This document shows positions 24,884 through 33,335 of a stretch of 64,000 bases of DNA, one piece after another. Origin of the DNA: Dinoroseobacter sp039192165 (GTDB lineage: Bacteria > Pseudomonadota > Alphaproteobacteria > Rhodobacterales > Rhodobacteraceae); NCBI GenBank assembly GCA_039192165.1, contig JBCCXD010000001.1, positions 1-64,000 of the forward strand, read 5' to 3'. The notes under the pieces are model-generated. The model was not told the DNA's origin, ran no database searches, and was given only the letters and a program-made list of their open reading frames with translations. Position numbers and translations under genes: made by a program. Within the stretch, counting starts at the first letter, position 1, and every line of letters begins with the position of its first letter.

Positions 24884-25597
24884 TCATTCCCCGACGGCGA
24901 CACTCGTCCGGTCGCTCTTGGGTCGGTCTTCGTCCGGCATTTCCCCGGTCACCATGTAAATGACCTGTTCGGACACCGAGGTGACGTGATCCCCCATCCG
25001 TTCAATGTTCTTGGCTATGAAATGCAAATGCATGCAGGCCGTTATGTTGCGCGGGTCTTCCATCATATGGGTCAGGAACTCGCGGAACAGGGCATTGTAC
25101 ATCTGGTCCACTTCCCGATCGCGCAAGATAACGCTTTCGGACATCTCGATATCGAGCTTCATGTAAGCGTCCAGCGCATCGCGCAGCATGCCCTCCACGT
25201 CGCGCGACATCCGGCGCAGCGCGGCAAAGGCGTTATCCACTTCCTGCAGCTGCAAGAGCACCGAGGATCGCTTGGCCATATTTTTCGCATAGTCGCCAAT
25301 GCGTTCAAGGTTGCTGCTCATCTTGATGACGGTCAATACAACACGCAAATCACTGGCCGTAGGCGCTCGGAGCGCAATCACGCGCGCGGCTTCCTCGTTG
25401 ATCTTGGCTTCAAGGTCATCAACCTGCTGATCGCGCAGCCGGACTGTCTCGGCCAGCGCCTCGTCGCGGTTTTCAAGCGCCCTGGCAGCGTCTGCGATCT
25501 GTTCTTCGACGATGCCGCCCATCTTCATGATAAGCGCCTGGATCGCTTCAAGATCACGGTCGAAGGCTGATGCGATATGTGCGTTGTCTATAACCAT
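24884..25597 (-). CDS. phoU: Phosphate signalling protein PhoU
   Basis: PhoU links the Pst transporter to PhoR and keeps the regulon off when phosphate is plentiful. The 237-residue all-helical protein contains two repeats of the PhoU motif, seen in LRDQQVDDLEAKINEEAARV and LRDREVDQMYNALFREFLT. It also has the paired metal-site sequences SSNLERIGDYAKN and AKNIERMGDHVTSV. Its start overlaps the last base of pstB. Length and motifs are normal. Confidence 0.97.
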   Translation of the reverse strand: MVIDNAHIASAFDRDLEAIQALIMKMGGIVEEQIADAARALENRDEALAETVRLRDQQVDDLEAKINEEAARVIALRAPTASDLRVVLTVIKMSSNLERIGDYAKNMAKRSSVLLQLQEVDNAFAALRRMSRDVEGMLRDALDAYMKLDIEMSESVILRDREVDQMYNALFREFLTHMMEDPRNITACMHLHFIAKNIERMGDHVTSVSEQVIYMVTGEMPDEDRPKSDRTSVAVGE

Positions 25598-26391
25598 TAA
25601 CCTATGCGTCCCGTTATATAGCTTTCGGTGCGTGGGTCTTCGGGGTTGGTGAAAATCTGCCCGGTTTCTCCGTATTCAACCAACTCTCCGAGGTGGAAGA
25701 AGGCAGTCCGCTGACTGACGCGCGCCGCCTGCTGCATGGAGTGGGTCACAATAACGACCGAGAACCGCTTTCGCAGCTCGTCGATAAGTTCTTCCACCTG
25801 TGCAGTGGCAATCGGGTCAAGCGCCGAGCACGGCTCGTCCATCAGCAGGACTTCCGGGCTTGTGGCCACGGCGCGTGCAATGCACAGCCGTTGCTGCTGA
25901 CCTCCCGACAGACCCGTGCCGGGTTGATCAAGCCGATCCTTTGCTTCGTCCCAGAGCGCCGCACGGCGCAGAGACTTCTCAACAATTTCGTCCAGATCCG
26001 TCTTGCTTCGCGCGAGACCATGAATGCGAGGCCCGTAAGCCACATTGTCATAGATCGACTTCGGGAACGGATTGGGCTTCTGAAAGACCATCCCGACCTT
26101 CGCGCGTAACTGTACCGGGTCGACTTTTGCGTCATAGATGTCTTCGCCGTCGAGCAAGATATCGCCCTCGACCCGTGCGACATCGATCGTGTCGTTCATG
26201 CGGTTGATGCAGCGCAGAAAGGTCGACTTGCCACATCCAGACGGACCGATGAAGGCCGTGACGGTCTTGTCGAGAATGTCGACGTCGACGTCTTTAATGG
26301 CATGGGTATCACCGTAGTAAACCTGCACGCCTTTGGCCGCAATTTTCGAGTCTTCTGCCACGGCTCTCTCCGTCAAACGCATATCGTTCAT
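25597..26391 (-). CDS. pstB: Phosphate ABC transporter ATP-binding protein PstB
   Basis: PstB powers high-affinity phosphate import. The 264-residue protein has Walker A GPSGCGKSTF, the Q-loop FQKPNPFPKSIYDNVAYGPR (a PstB hallmark), the ABC signature LSGGQQQRLCIARA, Walker B VLLMDEPCSALDP and the switch histidine in VIVTHSMQQA. The start at 26391 follows AGGGAG. It begins 20 bases after pstA. Confidence 0.98.
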   Translation of the reverse strand: MNDMRLTERAVAEDSKIAAKGVQVYYGDTHAIKDVDVDILDKTVTAFIGPSGCGKSTFLRCINRMNDTIDVARVEGDILLDGEDIYDAKVDPVQLRAKVGMVFQKPNPFPKSIYDNVAYGPRIHGLARSKTDLDEIVEKSLRRAALWDEAKDRLDQPGTGLSGGQQQRLCIARAVATSPEVLLMDEPCSALDPIATAQVEELIDELRKRFSVVIVTHSMQQAARVSQRTAFFHLGELVEYGETGQIFTNPEDPRTESYITGRIG

Positions 26392-26411
26392 TGTTACACT
26401 CCCTACCCGGT

Positions 26412-27764
26412 TTACCAGCGGCGCTCAAACTTGCGGCGCAGCAGGATGGCGATGGCGTTCATGACCAAAAGGAAAGCAAGCAAAACGATGATCGCCCCGG
26501 AAGCCCGCTCAACGAATGCAGGATCAGATCGTTGGGTCCAATTGTAGATCTGAACCGGCAGCGCCGATGCCGGATCAAAAAAACCTTCCGGCGGCGCAGA
26601 TGGATACTCGCGCACGAAGGCCACCATGCCGATCAGCAACAGCGGTGCGGTTTCACCAAGGGCCTGTGCCAGACCGATAATCGTGCCCGTCAGAATACCC
26701 GGCGCGGCAAGCGGAAGAACATGGTGGAAGACCGACTGCATCTTCGAAGCGCCAATACCGAGCGCCGCGTCACGGATGGAGGGTGGGACCGACTTCAACG
26801 ATGCCCGTGTCGAGATGATAATCGTCGGCAAGGTCATCAGCGTCAGCACAAGCCCGCCCACGATTGGCGCTGATTGCGGAAGACCTGCAAAGTTGATGAA
26901 GATCGCCAGACCCAGGATCCCGAAGACAATCGAGGGAACCGCGGCAAGGTTTGAGATATTCACTTCAATCAGGTCCGTGAGCCGGTTCTTGGGCGCAAAT
27001 TCTTCCAGGTATATCGAGGTTGCCACGCCGATCGGCAGCGCAAGACACAGGACGACAAGCATCATATAGAACGAGCCCAGAATCGCGACGCCCAGCCCGG
27101 CCGCCTCTGGGCGCTGGCCAGAGGCATCAGGTGCGGTGAAAAAGCGCCAGTTGAAACGCGTCTCCAGAGTCCCTTCTTCCAGAAGTAGGTCGGCAAGCTG
27201 CAACTGGTCAGGCGAAATGTTCTTGTCGAGTTCCGCCGTTTGCATTGTCACACGACCCTTGTAGTAGCCGTCAACGCGACCACTGGCGAGAAACTCGAAA
27301 GTCTGTGTGGTGTCGAGAACATCCGGATTTGCGAGCACAAAATTACGCAGTTGCGCCGGCGCCTCCTTAGAAATCAGGCCCGCTGCATCCTTGGCGCTCA
27401 ATCCTTCCAACGCAATCCCGCGTTCGGACATTTTGCGTTCCATCGCATCCGCAATCAGAGGTTGGTAGCCAAACGTCGATACCTTCGCCATCTCTGCGCG
27501 GTCGCGATTTCCGGTCTTGTCGAGCTTTTCGGATGGAAGCTCGACCTCCAGCACAATAAAGGTCTGCTGGAACGAACTCAGGCCATTCGACAGGATCGAT
27601 GTCAAAAGGAGCACAAGTGCGAGAATGCCTGTGCATACCGCAGCGAGACCATACATTCGAAACCGGGCCTCAGCCGCGTTGCGTTTCTTCGTGTGCGCGT
27701 CTTTGACGAGAAGCGACGACTTTTGCGCTTCGGGTGCAGCGCCAGGAATGCTCGCGTCGGTCAT
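26412..27764 (-). CDS. pstA: Phosphate ABC transporter permease PstA (long form)
   Basis: The 450-residue permease is longer than the 280–300 residues of enteric PstA because of an N-terminal extension of about 170 residues. The extension comprises one membrane segment and a periplasmic domain, the DUF3333-type extension usual in alphaproteobacteria. The conserved permease core includes the EAA-like loop around SIRDAALGIGASKMQSVFHH and GIIGLAQALGETAPLLLIG-like sequence near residues 360–380. It overlaps the pstC stop by 4 bases. Confidence 0.96.
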   Translation of the reverse strand: MTDASIPGAAPEAQKSSLLVKDAHTKKRNAAEARFRMYGLAAVCTGILALVLLLTSILSNGLSSFQQTFIVLEVELPSEKLDKTGNRDRAEMAKVSTFGYQPLIADAMERKMSERGIALEGLSAKDAAGLISKEAPAQLRNFVLANPDVLDTTQTFEFLASGRVDGYYKGRVTMQTAELDKNISPDQLQLADLLLEEGTLETRFNWRFFTAPDASGQRPEAAGLGVAILGSFYMMLVVLCLALPIGVATSIYLEEFAPKNRLTDLIEVNISNLAAVPSIVFGILGLAIFINFAGLPQSAPIVGGLVLTLMTLPTIIISTRASLKSVPPSIRDAALGIGASKMQSVFHHVLPLAAPGILTGTIIGLAQALGETAPLLLIGMVAFVREYPSAPPEGFFDPASALPVQIYNWTQRSDPAFVERASGAIIVLLAFLLVMNAIAILLRRKFERRW

Positions 27765-29230
27765 TCGTACTGCTCCCGGTATTTCCGAACGATGTAGAGG
27801 GCGAGAACGTTTAGCCCCAGTGTTATGACAAAGAGCGTCAGTCCAAGCGCGAAAGCGACGAGAGTCTCAGCGCTGGCAAAATCGGTATCACCGGTCAGCT
27901 GGCTGACGATTTTTACGGTCACCGTGGTCATTGCTTCAAACGGGTTAAGGTCCAGCTTGGCTGCGGCCCCTGCCCCCAGCACCACGATCATTGTCTCTCC
28001 GATCGCGCGCGACGCCGCCAGCAGAATGGCGCCGACGATTCCGGGCAAAGCTGCAGGTACAATCACCTGTTTGATTGTTTCAGATTGGGTCGCACCGAGC
28101 CCGAGGGAACCGTCGCGCATTGCTTGAGGAACGGCGTTAATAATGTCGTCGGAAAGTGAACTGACAAACGGGATAAGCATAATCCCCATAACGATCCCGG
28201 CGGTCATCACAGAGGAGGCGCTTTCTCCAAGCCCCATTGGCTGTGCGAAGTAATCCCGCAGCAAGGGACCAACGGTAATCAGCGCGAAGAGGCCATAGAC
28301 GATCGTGGGGATGCCGGCGAGGATCTCAATCAGAGGCTTTGCAACGGCGCGAACGCTCGGGCTTGCGTATTCGGACATATAGATTGCGGCGAACAGCCCG
28401 ATCGGAACCGCGACCAGAAGTGCAATGAAGCTGATATAGAGCGTCCCCCAAAGCAGAGGTACAATACCGAGCTGCGACGCGCCCCCACGGCCAGAGAAAC
28501 TCGGTGACCATGTCAGCCCGAAAAAGAAGTCATGCCAGGGATACTGCTGAAAGAAGTTTCGCGTTTCGAACAGCATCGACAGGATGATGCCAAGTGTCGT
28601 CAGGATCGCAATGGTGGACGCCAGCATCAAAAGCGCAAGAATTGCGGCCTCGACCACGTTGCGCGCGCGGAAGTCCTTCCTGCTGCGCACGAGGCCAATC
28701 CCGCACCCAACAATGGCCAGCCCCGCGACTGTGAGTGTCATCCATGTGCTTAGCGATGCACTAAGCTCTCGGTATTGTTGAGCGGCCCTCAGTACGAATG
28801 GCTCAACATTGGTTCCCAAAGCAACGCCGACCTCACCCAGGCGTTGGCGGATGTCTGTGAATTCCGCCCGGACAGTTGAGGCTTCCTCCTGCGTCATGGC
28901 GCCCTGTTCCACAGCAAGATTTAGCCCCTCTGCGACGCGACGCACATCGGCCATGACAAGGCTGCGGGTCGTATCTTCCGATATCGCTGTTTCAGGGATC
29001 ACACCGCTGATGCGATTTTCGATCACCAAAGGCTGCGTCAGCAGCCAGATCATCATGAAAATAAACGCCGGCACTGCCGTCATTATGAAGACGTGGCTGC
29101 CGTAGTAGGACGGAAGGGAGTGCAGGTCTCGCGGGTCATTCCCCGCTGATGCCAAAGCGCGGTGACGTCCGGCCACATATCCCGCGGTCGCCAACAACAA
29201 TACCGCGATCATTAGCCACAAAACTGGCAT
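27761..29230 (-). CDS. pstC: Phosphate ABC transporter permease PstC (long form)
   Basis: The 489-residue permease partners PstA. Like PstA it carries a long N-terminal part (two early membrane segments, at about residues 2–20 and 50–68, plus a periplasmic region). The core has six membrane spans with the loop AMRDGSLGLGATQSETIKQV and the segment AASRAIGETMIVVLGAGAAA. It is separated from pstS by 75 bases that contain a strong hairpin, so it is expected to be made at lower level than the binding protein. Confidence 0.96.
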   Translation of the reverse strand: MPVLWLMIAVLLLATAGYVAGRHRALASAGNDPRDLHSLPSYYGSHVFIMTAVPAFIFMMIWLLTQPLVIENRISGVIPETAISEDTTRSLVMADVRRVAEGLNLAVEQGAMTQEEASTVRAEFTDIRQRLGEVGVALGTNVEPFVLRAAQQYRELSASLSTWMTLTVAGLAIVGCGIGLVRSRKDFRARNVVEAAILALLMLASTIAILTTLGIILSMLFETRNFFQQYPWHDFFFGLTWSPSFSGRGGASQLGIVPLLWGTLYISFIALLVAVPIGLFAAIYMSEYASPSVRAVAKPLIEILAGIPTIVYGLFALITVGPLLRDYFAQPMGLGESASSVMTAGIVMGIMLIPFVSSLSDDIINAVPQAMRDGSLGLGATQSETIKQVIVPAALPGIVGAILLAASRAIGETMIVVLGAGAAAKLDLNPFEAMTTVTVKIVSQLTGDTDFASAETLVAFALGLTLFVITLGLNVLALYIVRKYREQYE

Positions 29231-29266
29231 GACACCCCCGTGTCCCTGAGAAGTAGACGTTACAGA

Positions 29267-29292
29267 CGGAGAGGGCTCAAAAGCCCTCTCCG
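29267..29292. terminator. Intercistronic hairpin between pstS and pstC
   Basis: CGGAGAGGGCT-caaa-AGCCCTCTCCG is a perfect 11-bp stem with a 4-base loop, without a good T-run in the direction of transcription (minus). It probably acts as a partial terminator or an RNA stabiliser that raises pstS over the rest of the operon. Confidence 0.6.
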
Positions 29293-29305
29293 ATCTTTTG
29301 AAGGA

Positions 29306-30331
29306 TTACATCGCTTCGCCGGAAGCGACCTTGGACTGGGTATCTGCCAGAGCCGGGTCGGAGACGAGGCCGTACGCTGCGAGCGGGCCATCGGGACCGG
29401 CAATTTCGTCGGCGACGAAGAACTCCGCAAACTCCTGAAGACCCGGGATCACTCCGATATGCGCCTTCTTGATGTAGAAAAAGAGCGGGCGCGACACGGG
29501 GTATTCACCGGTGGAGATCGCCTCGGTTGTCGGAACAATACCGTTCATGGTCGCAACCTGCAGTTTGTCGGTGTTGTTCTCGTAGAACGCCAGGCCGAAC
29601 ACGCCGATCCCGTCGGTGTCGGCATCGATCCGCGCCAAGGTTTCAGTGTAGTCGCCGTCGATGTCGACGGAGCGACCATCGGTGCGCAGCGCCATGCACT
29701 TTTCTTCCGCCGTATCTTCATCAACACCCGAGTCCAGCATTGCCTGCAAGAAGCCACCGTCTTCGCAGCCCTGCAAAATCACTTTTTCTTCGAATACCTC
29801 ACGGGTGCCGTGCTTGGTGCCCGGGACAAAGGCTTGTATTTCCTGTGCCGGGAACTTCGGATCGACTTCGTTCCAGGTCTCGAAGGTGTTTGCAACGAGC
29901 TCGCCGTCGATGAAGTGTTCGTTGGCCAGCGCTTTGTACCAATCAACCGGGGTAAACTCGAAGGAGTTGCCGTTGATGTCAGACGCGAAGACGATACCGT
30001 CATAACCAATGCGCACTTCGATGATGTCGGTCACGCCAGCTTCTGCGCAGGCCGCAATTTCACGGTCGCGGATAGCGCGGGATGCATTCGCGATATCGAT
30101 AGTGGTTTCTCCAACGCCTTCGCAAAAACGCTTAAGGCCAGCCGAAGAGCCGCCAGATTCAACAACCGGGGTTGGGAAATCGAAGTTCTCGCCAAACGCT
30201 TCGGCGACGATGGAGGCATAGGGCAGAACGGTTGAAGAACCGGCGACCTGAACCTGGTCACGCGCGCTGGCAGCGGAAGCGGAAACGAGGGCAAGAGCAG
30301 CCGCAGTGGCGGCAAGCTTGGCAACAGACAT
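29306..30331 (-). CDS. pstS: Phosphate ABC transporter substrate-binding protein PstS
   Basis: PstS captures phosphate in the periplasm. The 341-residue protein has a signal peptide (residues 1–23, cut after SAASA), the first binding segment VAGSSTVLPYASIVAEAF, and the loop ESGGSSAGLKRFCEG, which holds the phosphate-binding serines and arginine. Long Pst-type blocks such as DIANASRAIRDRE and GTKHGTREVFEEKVI follow. The start follows AGGAGAG. A three-unit Pho box lies 80–115 bases upstream. Confidence 0.97.
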   Translation of the reverse strand: MSVAKLAATAAALALVSASAASARDQVQVAGSSTVLPYASIVAEAFGENFDFPTPVVESGGSSAGLKRFCEGVGETTIDIANASRAIRDREIAACAEAGVTDIIEVRIGYDGIVFASDINGNSFEFTPVDWYKALANEHFIDGELVANTFETWNEVDPKFPAQEIQAFVPGTKHGTREVFEEKVILQGCEDGGFLQAMLDSGVDEDTAEEKCMALRTDGRSVDIDGDYTETLARIDADTDGIGVFGLAFYENNTDKLQVATMNGIVPTTEAISTGEYPVSRPLFFYIKKAHIGVIPGLQEFAEFFVADEIAGPDGPLAAYGLVSDPALADTQSKVASGEAM

Positions 30332-30411
30332 ATGAGGTCTCTCCTGAAGAGTTCAGTTTGGTGGCGCCTTATGGTGGCGCTCACGCGTTCACTAGAGATC
30401 GGATGCGATGC

Positions 30412-30444
30412 TTTTGTTAAAGTTTTGTAACGCTTTTATGACGG
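30412..30444 (-). promoter_or_regulatory. Pho box with three direct half-sites
   Basis: Read on the minus strand, the region is CCGTCAT-AAAA, GCGTTAC-AAAA and CTTTAAC-AAAA: three 7-base half-sites each followed by AAAA, giving an 11-base period. The first unit matches the PhoB consensus CTGTCAT in six of seven positions. The position, 80–115 bases before pstS, fits PhoB activation of pstSCAB–phoU–phoB. Confidence 0.8.
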
Positions 30445-30492
30445 TCGACCATGACTTTGCGTCAGGGACTGAAACGGACGCGCTTTGCTTGC

Positions 30493-31530
30493 TCACGGTT
30501 TCCGTAAAACGACCGCAAAACAAGACCCTACACCTTTTTTGCTTGTGACGTCCAAACGTCCCCGATGCCGTTGAACAATGTGCTTAACGATGGCGAGACC
30601 CAGCCCGGTCCCGCCCAGTTCCCGTGATCGGTGATCATCAACGCGGTAAAACCGTTCGGTGAGTCGTGGAATTTGGTGTTGGGCAATTCCCTCGCCTTTG
30701 TCGCGGACCTCGACCCGGTAAAACGGACATCTGAGATAAATATCGTTGTCCCCTCCGGACAGCTCCACATCCACGGGGGTGTCGGCGTGGCCGTATTTGA
30801 GGGCGTTTTCAACGAGGTTGTTGAACACCTGACGCAGTTGATCCTGATCCCCGATAACTTCTGCATCCGTAAGCTCAGCTGGTTCAAATCTAAGGCGGAT
30901 GCGGGCGCGCTCCTCGGCGTCGGCCACAGAGCTTTGCGCAGCGCTCAGGATATCCGCCAAGCGTACGCGGCTGTCGGGAACCTGACGCTCGGAAAACTCG
31001 ACACGGCTCAGCGAAAGCAGATCTGCAACCAGCCGGTTCATACGAAGTGCTTCTCGGGCCATCATGCCGGTAAAGCGCTCCATGGCCTCCGGGTCCTCGC
31101 GCGCTGGTCCGCGCAATGTCTCGATGAACCCCAGAAGTGCGGTGAGCGGTGTGCGTAATTCGTGGCTGACATTTGCCACGAAATCCCGCCTCATCATGCC
31201 TGCCTCCAGCATCGGCGTTTTGTCTTCCAGGCAGATCAAAACATGATCGTTTTCGCGCAAACGGGTCACGGTCGCTTCGAAAATACGTTCCGACATGTCG
31301 CGCGAAACCGTGTACTTTGCTTTTCGGGGTTTCCCGTCTCGCGCGCAGGTTTCAATGGCATTGACCAGCGACGGCTGCCGCAGCACCGAAATGTAGTTTC
31401 TGTTTACGAAATCGGCTCCAAGCAAAGCCAAAGCCGCTGCATTCGGAGCGCGAATGCGGGCTTCGGCGTCAACGGCGAAGGCGGCAATCGGCAGGGCGGC
31501 GATGATTTCGATCAGGTCGTTGTCGATCAT
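30493..31530 (-). CDS. phoR: Phosphate regulon sensor kinase PhoR, without membrane anchor
   Basis: PhoR phosphorylates PhoB when phosphate is scarce. The 345-residue protein has an N-terminal PAS domain (about residues 5–105) and the phospho-accepting H-box DFVANVSHELRTPLTALLGF. The N-box NLVENALKYG and the G-boxes DKGEGI and GGTGLGLAIVKHI are present. Unlike E. coli PhoR no membrane-spanning segments precede the PAS domain, and the frame is closed by an upstream TGA, so they have not been missed. I chose ATG 31530; GTG 31566 would add 12 residues without helping. It lies upstream of pstS on the same strand. Confidence 0.93.
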   Translation of the reverse strand: MIDNDLIEIIAALPIAAFAVDAEARIRAPNAAALALLGADFVNRNYISVLRQPSLVNAIETCARDGKPRKAKYTVSRDMSERIFEATVTRLRENDHVLICLEDKTPMLEAGMMRRDFVANVSHELRTPLTALLGFIETLRGPAREDPEAMERFTGMMAREALRMNRLVADLLSLSRVEFSERQVPDSRVRLADILSAAQSSVADAEERARIRLRFEPAELTDAEVIGDQDQLRQVFNNLVENALKYGHADTPVDVELSGGDNDIYLRCPFYRVEVRDKGEGIAQHQIPRLTERFYRVDDHRSRELGGTGLGLAIVKHIVQRHRGRLDVTSKKGVGSCFAVVLRKP

Positions 31531-31706
31531 TGCATCAAAAACCGCACAGAGGAGGCGAAAAAGCACGTAAAAAGTGTATAATAGATGTCATTTTTCGATC
31601 TACACGGGTAGACAACTCGATAATACCGTACAAAACTCAGGTATCGTGGGAATTCAAGGAGCGTGACCGGGATATAAAAACCCGGCACTGATTGGGGTAG
31701 AAGACT

Positions 31707-32081
31707 ATGCGGCCATTGGAACTGCGATCCGTAGCCCATTTCGCCCACACCATCCGCAGCGAAAACCTTTCCGCAGGCAACGTTCTTGTTGTTGCGGACG
31801 CCAGAATGGACGCTGAGGTGCCCTCCGTAAACCTGTCTGAGGTTGACGACACGCTGCTTGATAAGGTGCGGCCCGCTGTGATCGTCACGCCCCTTGTGTC
31901 CTGGGGCTTTGATGCGCTGGATGTTGCAGAAGCACTTTATTGCGCGGGCTATACCGGAGAACTGGTGGTCATGGCATCGAATTTGCCTTCGCCCAAAGTG
32001 GTTGAGCGTGAGCTGCGCGATACCGCGCCTGGCCTTTGCATAACGCTCAGTGTTCCGGACCGCGGCAACGCCCCGCATTGA
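31707..32081 (+). CDS. Hypothetical protein, receiver-like fold
   Basis: The 124-residue protein has alternating hydrophobic strands and helices (GNVLVVADARM, RPAVIVTPLVSWGFDALDVA, GELVVMASNLPSPKVVERELR) that resemble a degenerate response-regulator receiver domain. A typical phospho-acceptor setting (aspartate at the end of strand 3) is not clear: VIVTPL occupies that place. It is divergent from phoR (about 175 bases between starts) and convergent with the carbonic anhydrase gene. A role as a stand-alone regulator is speculative. Confidence 0.65.
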   Translation: MRPLELRSVAHFAHTIRSENLSAGNVLVVADARMDAEVPSVNLSEVDDTLLDKVRPAVIVTPLVSWGFDALDVAEALYCAGYTGELVVMASNLPSPKVVERELRDTAPGLCITLSVPDRGNAPH

Positions 32082-32084
32082 AGC

Positions 32085-32609
32085 CTAAACCGGCGCGAGC
32101 CCGGCCCGAAAACGTCGCATGTTGGCCTGATACCCTTCCGCAGACTTAAGCAGACCCGCTTTAGCAGCATCATCCAGCGCGCGAACAACTTTTCCTGGTG
32201 CACCCATCACAAGGCTTCCGTCAGGTATTTCTTTTCCTTCCGTAATCAGAGCACCTGCGCCAATCAGACATCCATCGCCAATTTTTGCGCCGTTCAGAAC
32301 CGTCGCACCCATCCCAATTAAGGAGCCGTTCCCAATACTGCAGCCATGCAGCATTGCTTTGTGCCCGATCGTGCAGTTTGTACCGATTTTCAGAGGAAAA
32401 CCCATATCGGTGTGCAGCACGCAATTCTCTTGAATATTGCTACCGGCGCCCACACGGATTTCTTCGTTGTCCCCTCTTAAGGTGCTGCCAAACCAAACCG
32501 AAGCACCCTCCGCGAGACGGATTTTCCCGATCAGATTTGCGTCCGGCGCAACCCAGTAATCCCCGTTGTCGGGAAAGACCGGCGCAATGCCATCCAGTGC
32601 GTAAATCAT
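32085..32609 (-). CDS. Gamma-class carbonic anhydrase family protein
   Basis: The 174-residue protein is a left-handed beta-helix of hexapeptide repeats (for example IGKIRLAEGASVWFGSTLRG and NGSLIGMGATVLNGAKIGDG). The zinc-binding histidine positions are recognisable in VLHTDMG, CTIGHKAMLHGCSIG and neighbours. Such proteins (YrdA/PaaY/CaiE-like) form trimers and hydrate CO2 or act as thioesterase-associated factors. It overlaps gmk by 4 bases and is probably co-transcribed with it. Confidence 0.92.
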   Translation of the reverse strand: MIYALDGIAPVFPDNGDYWVAPDANLIGKIRLAEGASVWFGSTLRGDNEEIRVGAGSNIQENCVLHTDMGFPLKIGTNCTIGHKAMLHGCSIGNGSLIGMGATVLNGAKIGDGCLIGAGALITEGKEIPDGSLVMGAPGKVVRALDDAAKAGLLKSAEGYQANMRRFRAGLAPV

Positions 32610-33262
32610 GTGCCACCTCTCTCAAATTCCATTTGCAAACCACGCACATGCGCCTGCAGGCCCGGCTGTTGTGCGCGCCGCATACGCTCGGCCCCGACGA
32701 TTGTCTTCAGAAGCGCCTCGGTGGCTTCGATATCGTCGTTGACCAACACATAGTCATACCCATCCCAATGGCTGATTTCGTCCCAGCTTTTTTGCATTCG
32801 TTTCGAAATGGTCTCCTCAGTGTCCTGACCTCTGGACACGAGGCGGCGTTTGAGCTCCGCGATTGAGGGAGGCAGGATGAAGACCGAGAGAGTGTGCTTG
32901 CCGAGGTCGGAATTTCTGATCTGCTGAGCGCCCTGCCAGTCGATATCAAAGAGAACATCCCGACCACTATCGATGGCGTTTTTTACAGGTTTGAGCGGAC
33001 TGCCATAGAAATTGCCAAACACGTGGGCGTGTTCAAGCATCCCGTTTTCAGCAACCAACTGTTTGAAGGACGTCTCCGAGATAAAATGGTAGTGCTGGCC
33101 ATCCACCTCACCCGGCCGAGGGGCCCGCGTTGTCGCAGAGACCGAAAAAGACAGTGTCGGGTCCCACTGCATAAGTCGCTGCGCCAACGTTGATTTCCCG
33201 GCACCAGAGGGCGATGACAGGATAATCAAGAGGCCACGCCGCTGGCCGGTCGTATTTGTCAT
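32606..33262 (-). CDS. gmk: Guanylate kinase
   Basis: Gmk phosphorylates GMP to GDP. The 218-residue protein has the P-loop SSPSGAGKSTLAQRL, the GMP-binding region SATTRAPRPGEVDGQHYHFI, VFGNFYGSPL, DVLFDIDWQGAQQIR and the lid RRLVSRGQDTEETISKRM. The start at 33262 follows GAGGAGAG; a longer frame to 33391 lacks a site and family support. It follows yicC (73 bases), the common yicC–gmk pair. Confidence 0.97.
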   Translation of the reverse strand: MTNTTGQRRGLLIILSSPSGAGKSTLAQRLMQWDPTLSFSVSATTRAPRPGEVDGQHYHFISETSFKQLVAENGMLEHAHVFGNFYGSPLKPVKNAIDSGRDVLFDIDWQGAQQIRNSDLGKHTLSVFILPPSIAELKRRLVSRGQDTEETISKRMQKSWDEISHWDGYDYVLVNDDIEATEALLKTIVGAERMRRAQQPGLQAHVRGLQMEFERGGT

Positions 33263-33335
33263 GGGTCCGCTCTCCTCGCTCCGGCACAGGCTTAGGGGTT
33301 GAGCTGTCAAAGGGCAACCACTGCCAACAAGCCAC

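Noticed and set aside
29240..30235. 331-codon open frame on the plus strand
   Set aside because: It mirrors pstS, which has a signal peptide and phosphate-binding loops; the antisense translation is arginine-rich without motifs.
31580..31660. Inverted repeats TCTAC-N4-GTAGA and ATACC/GGTAT between phoR and the 31707 gene
   Set aside because: Stems are only 5 bp and do not resemble Pho boxes; too weak to call an operator.
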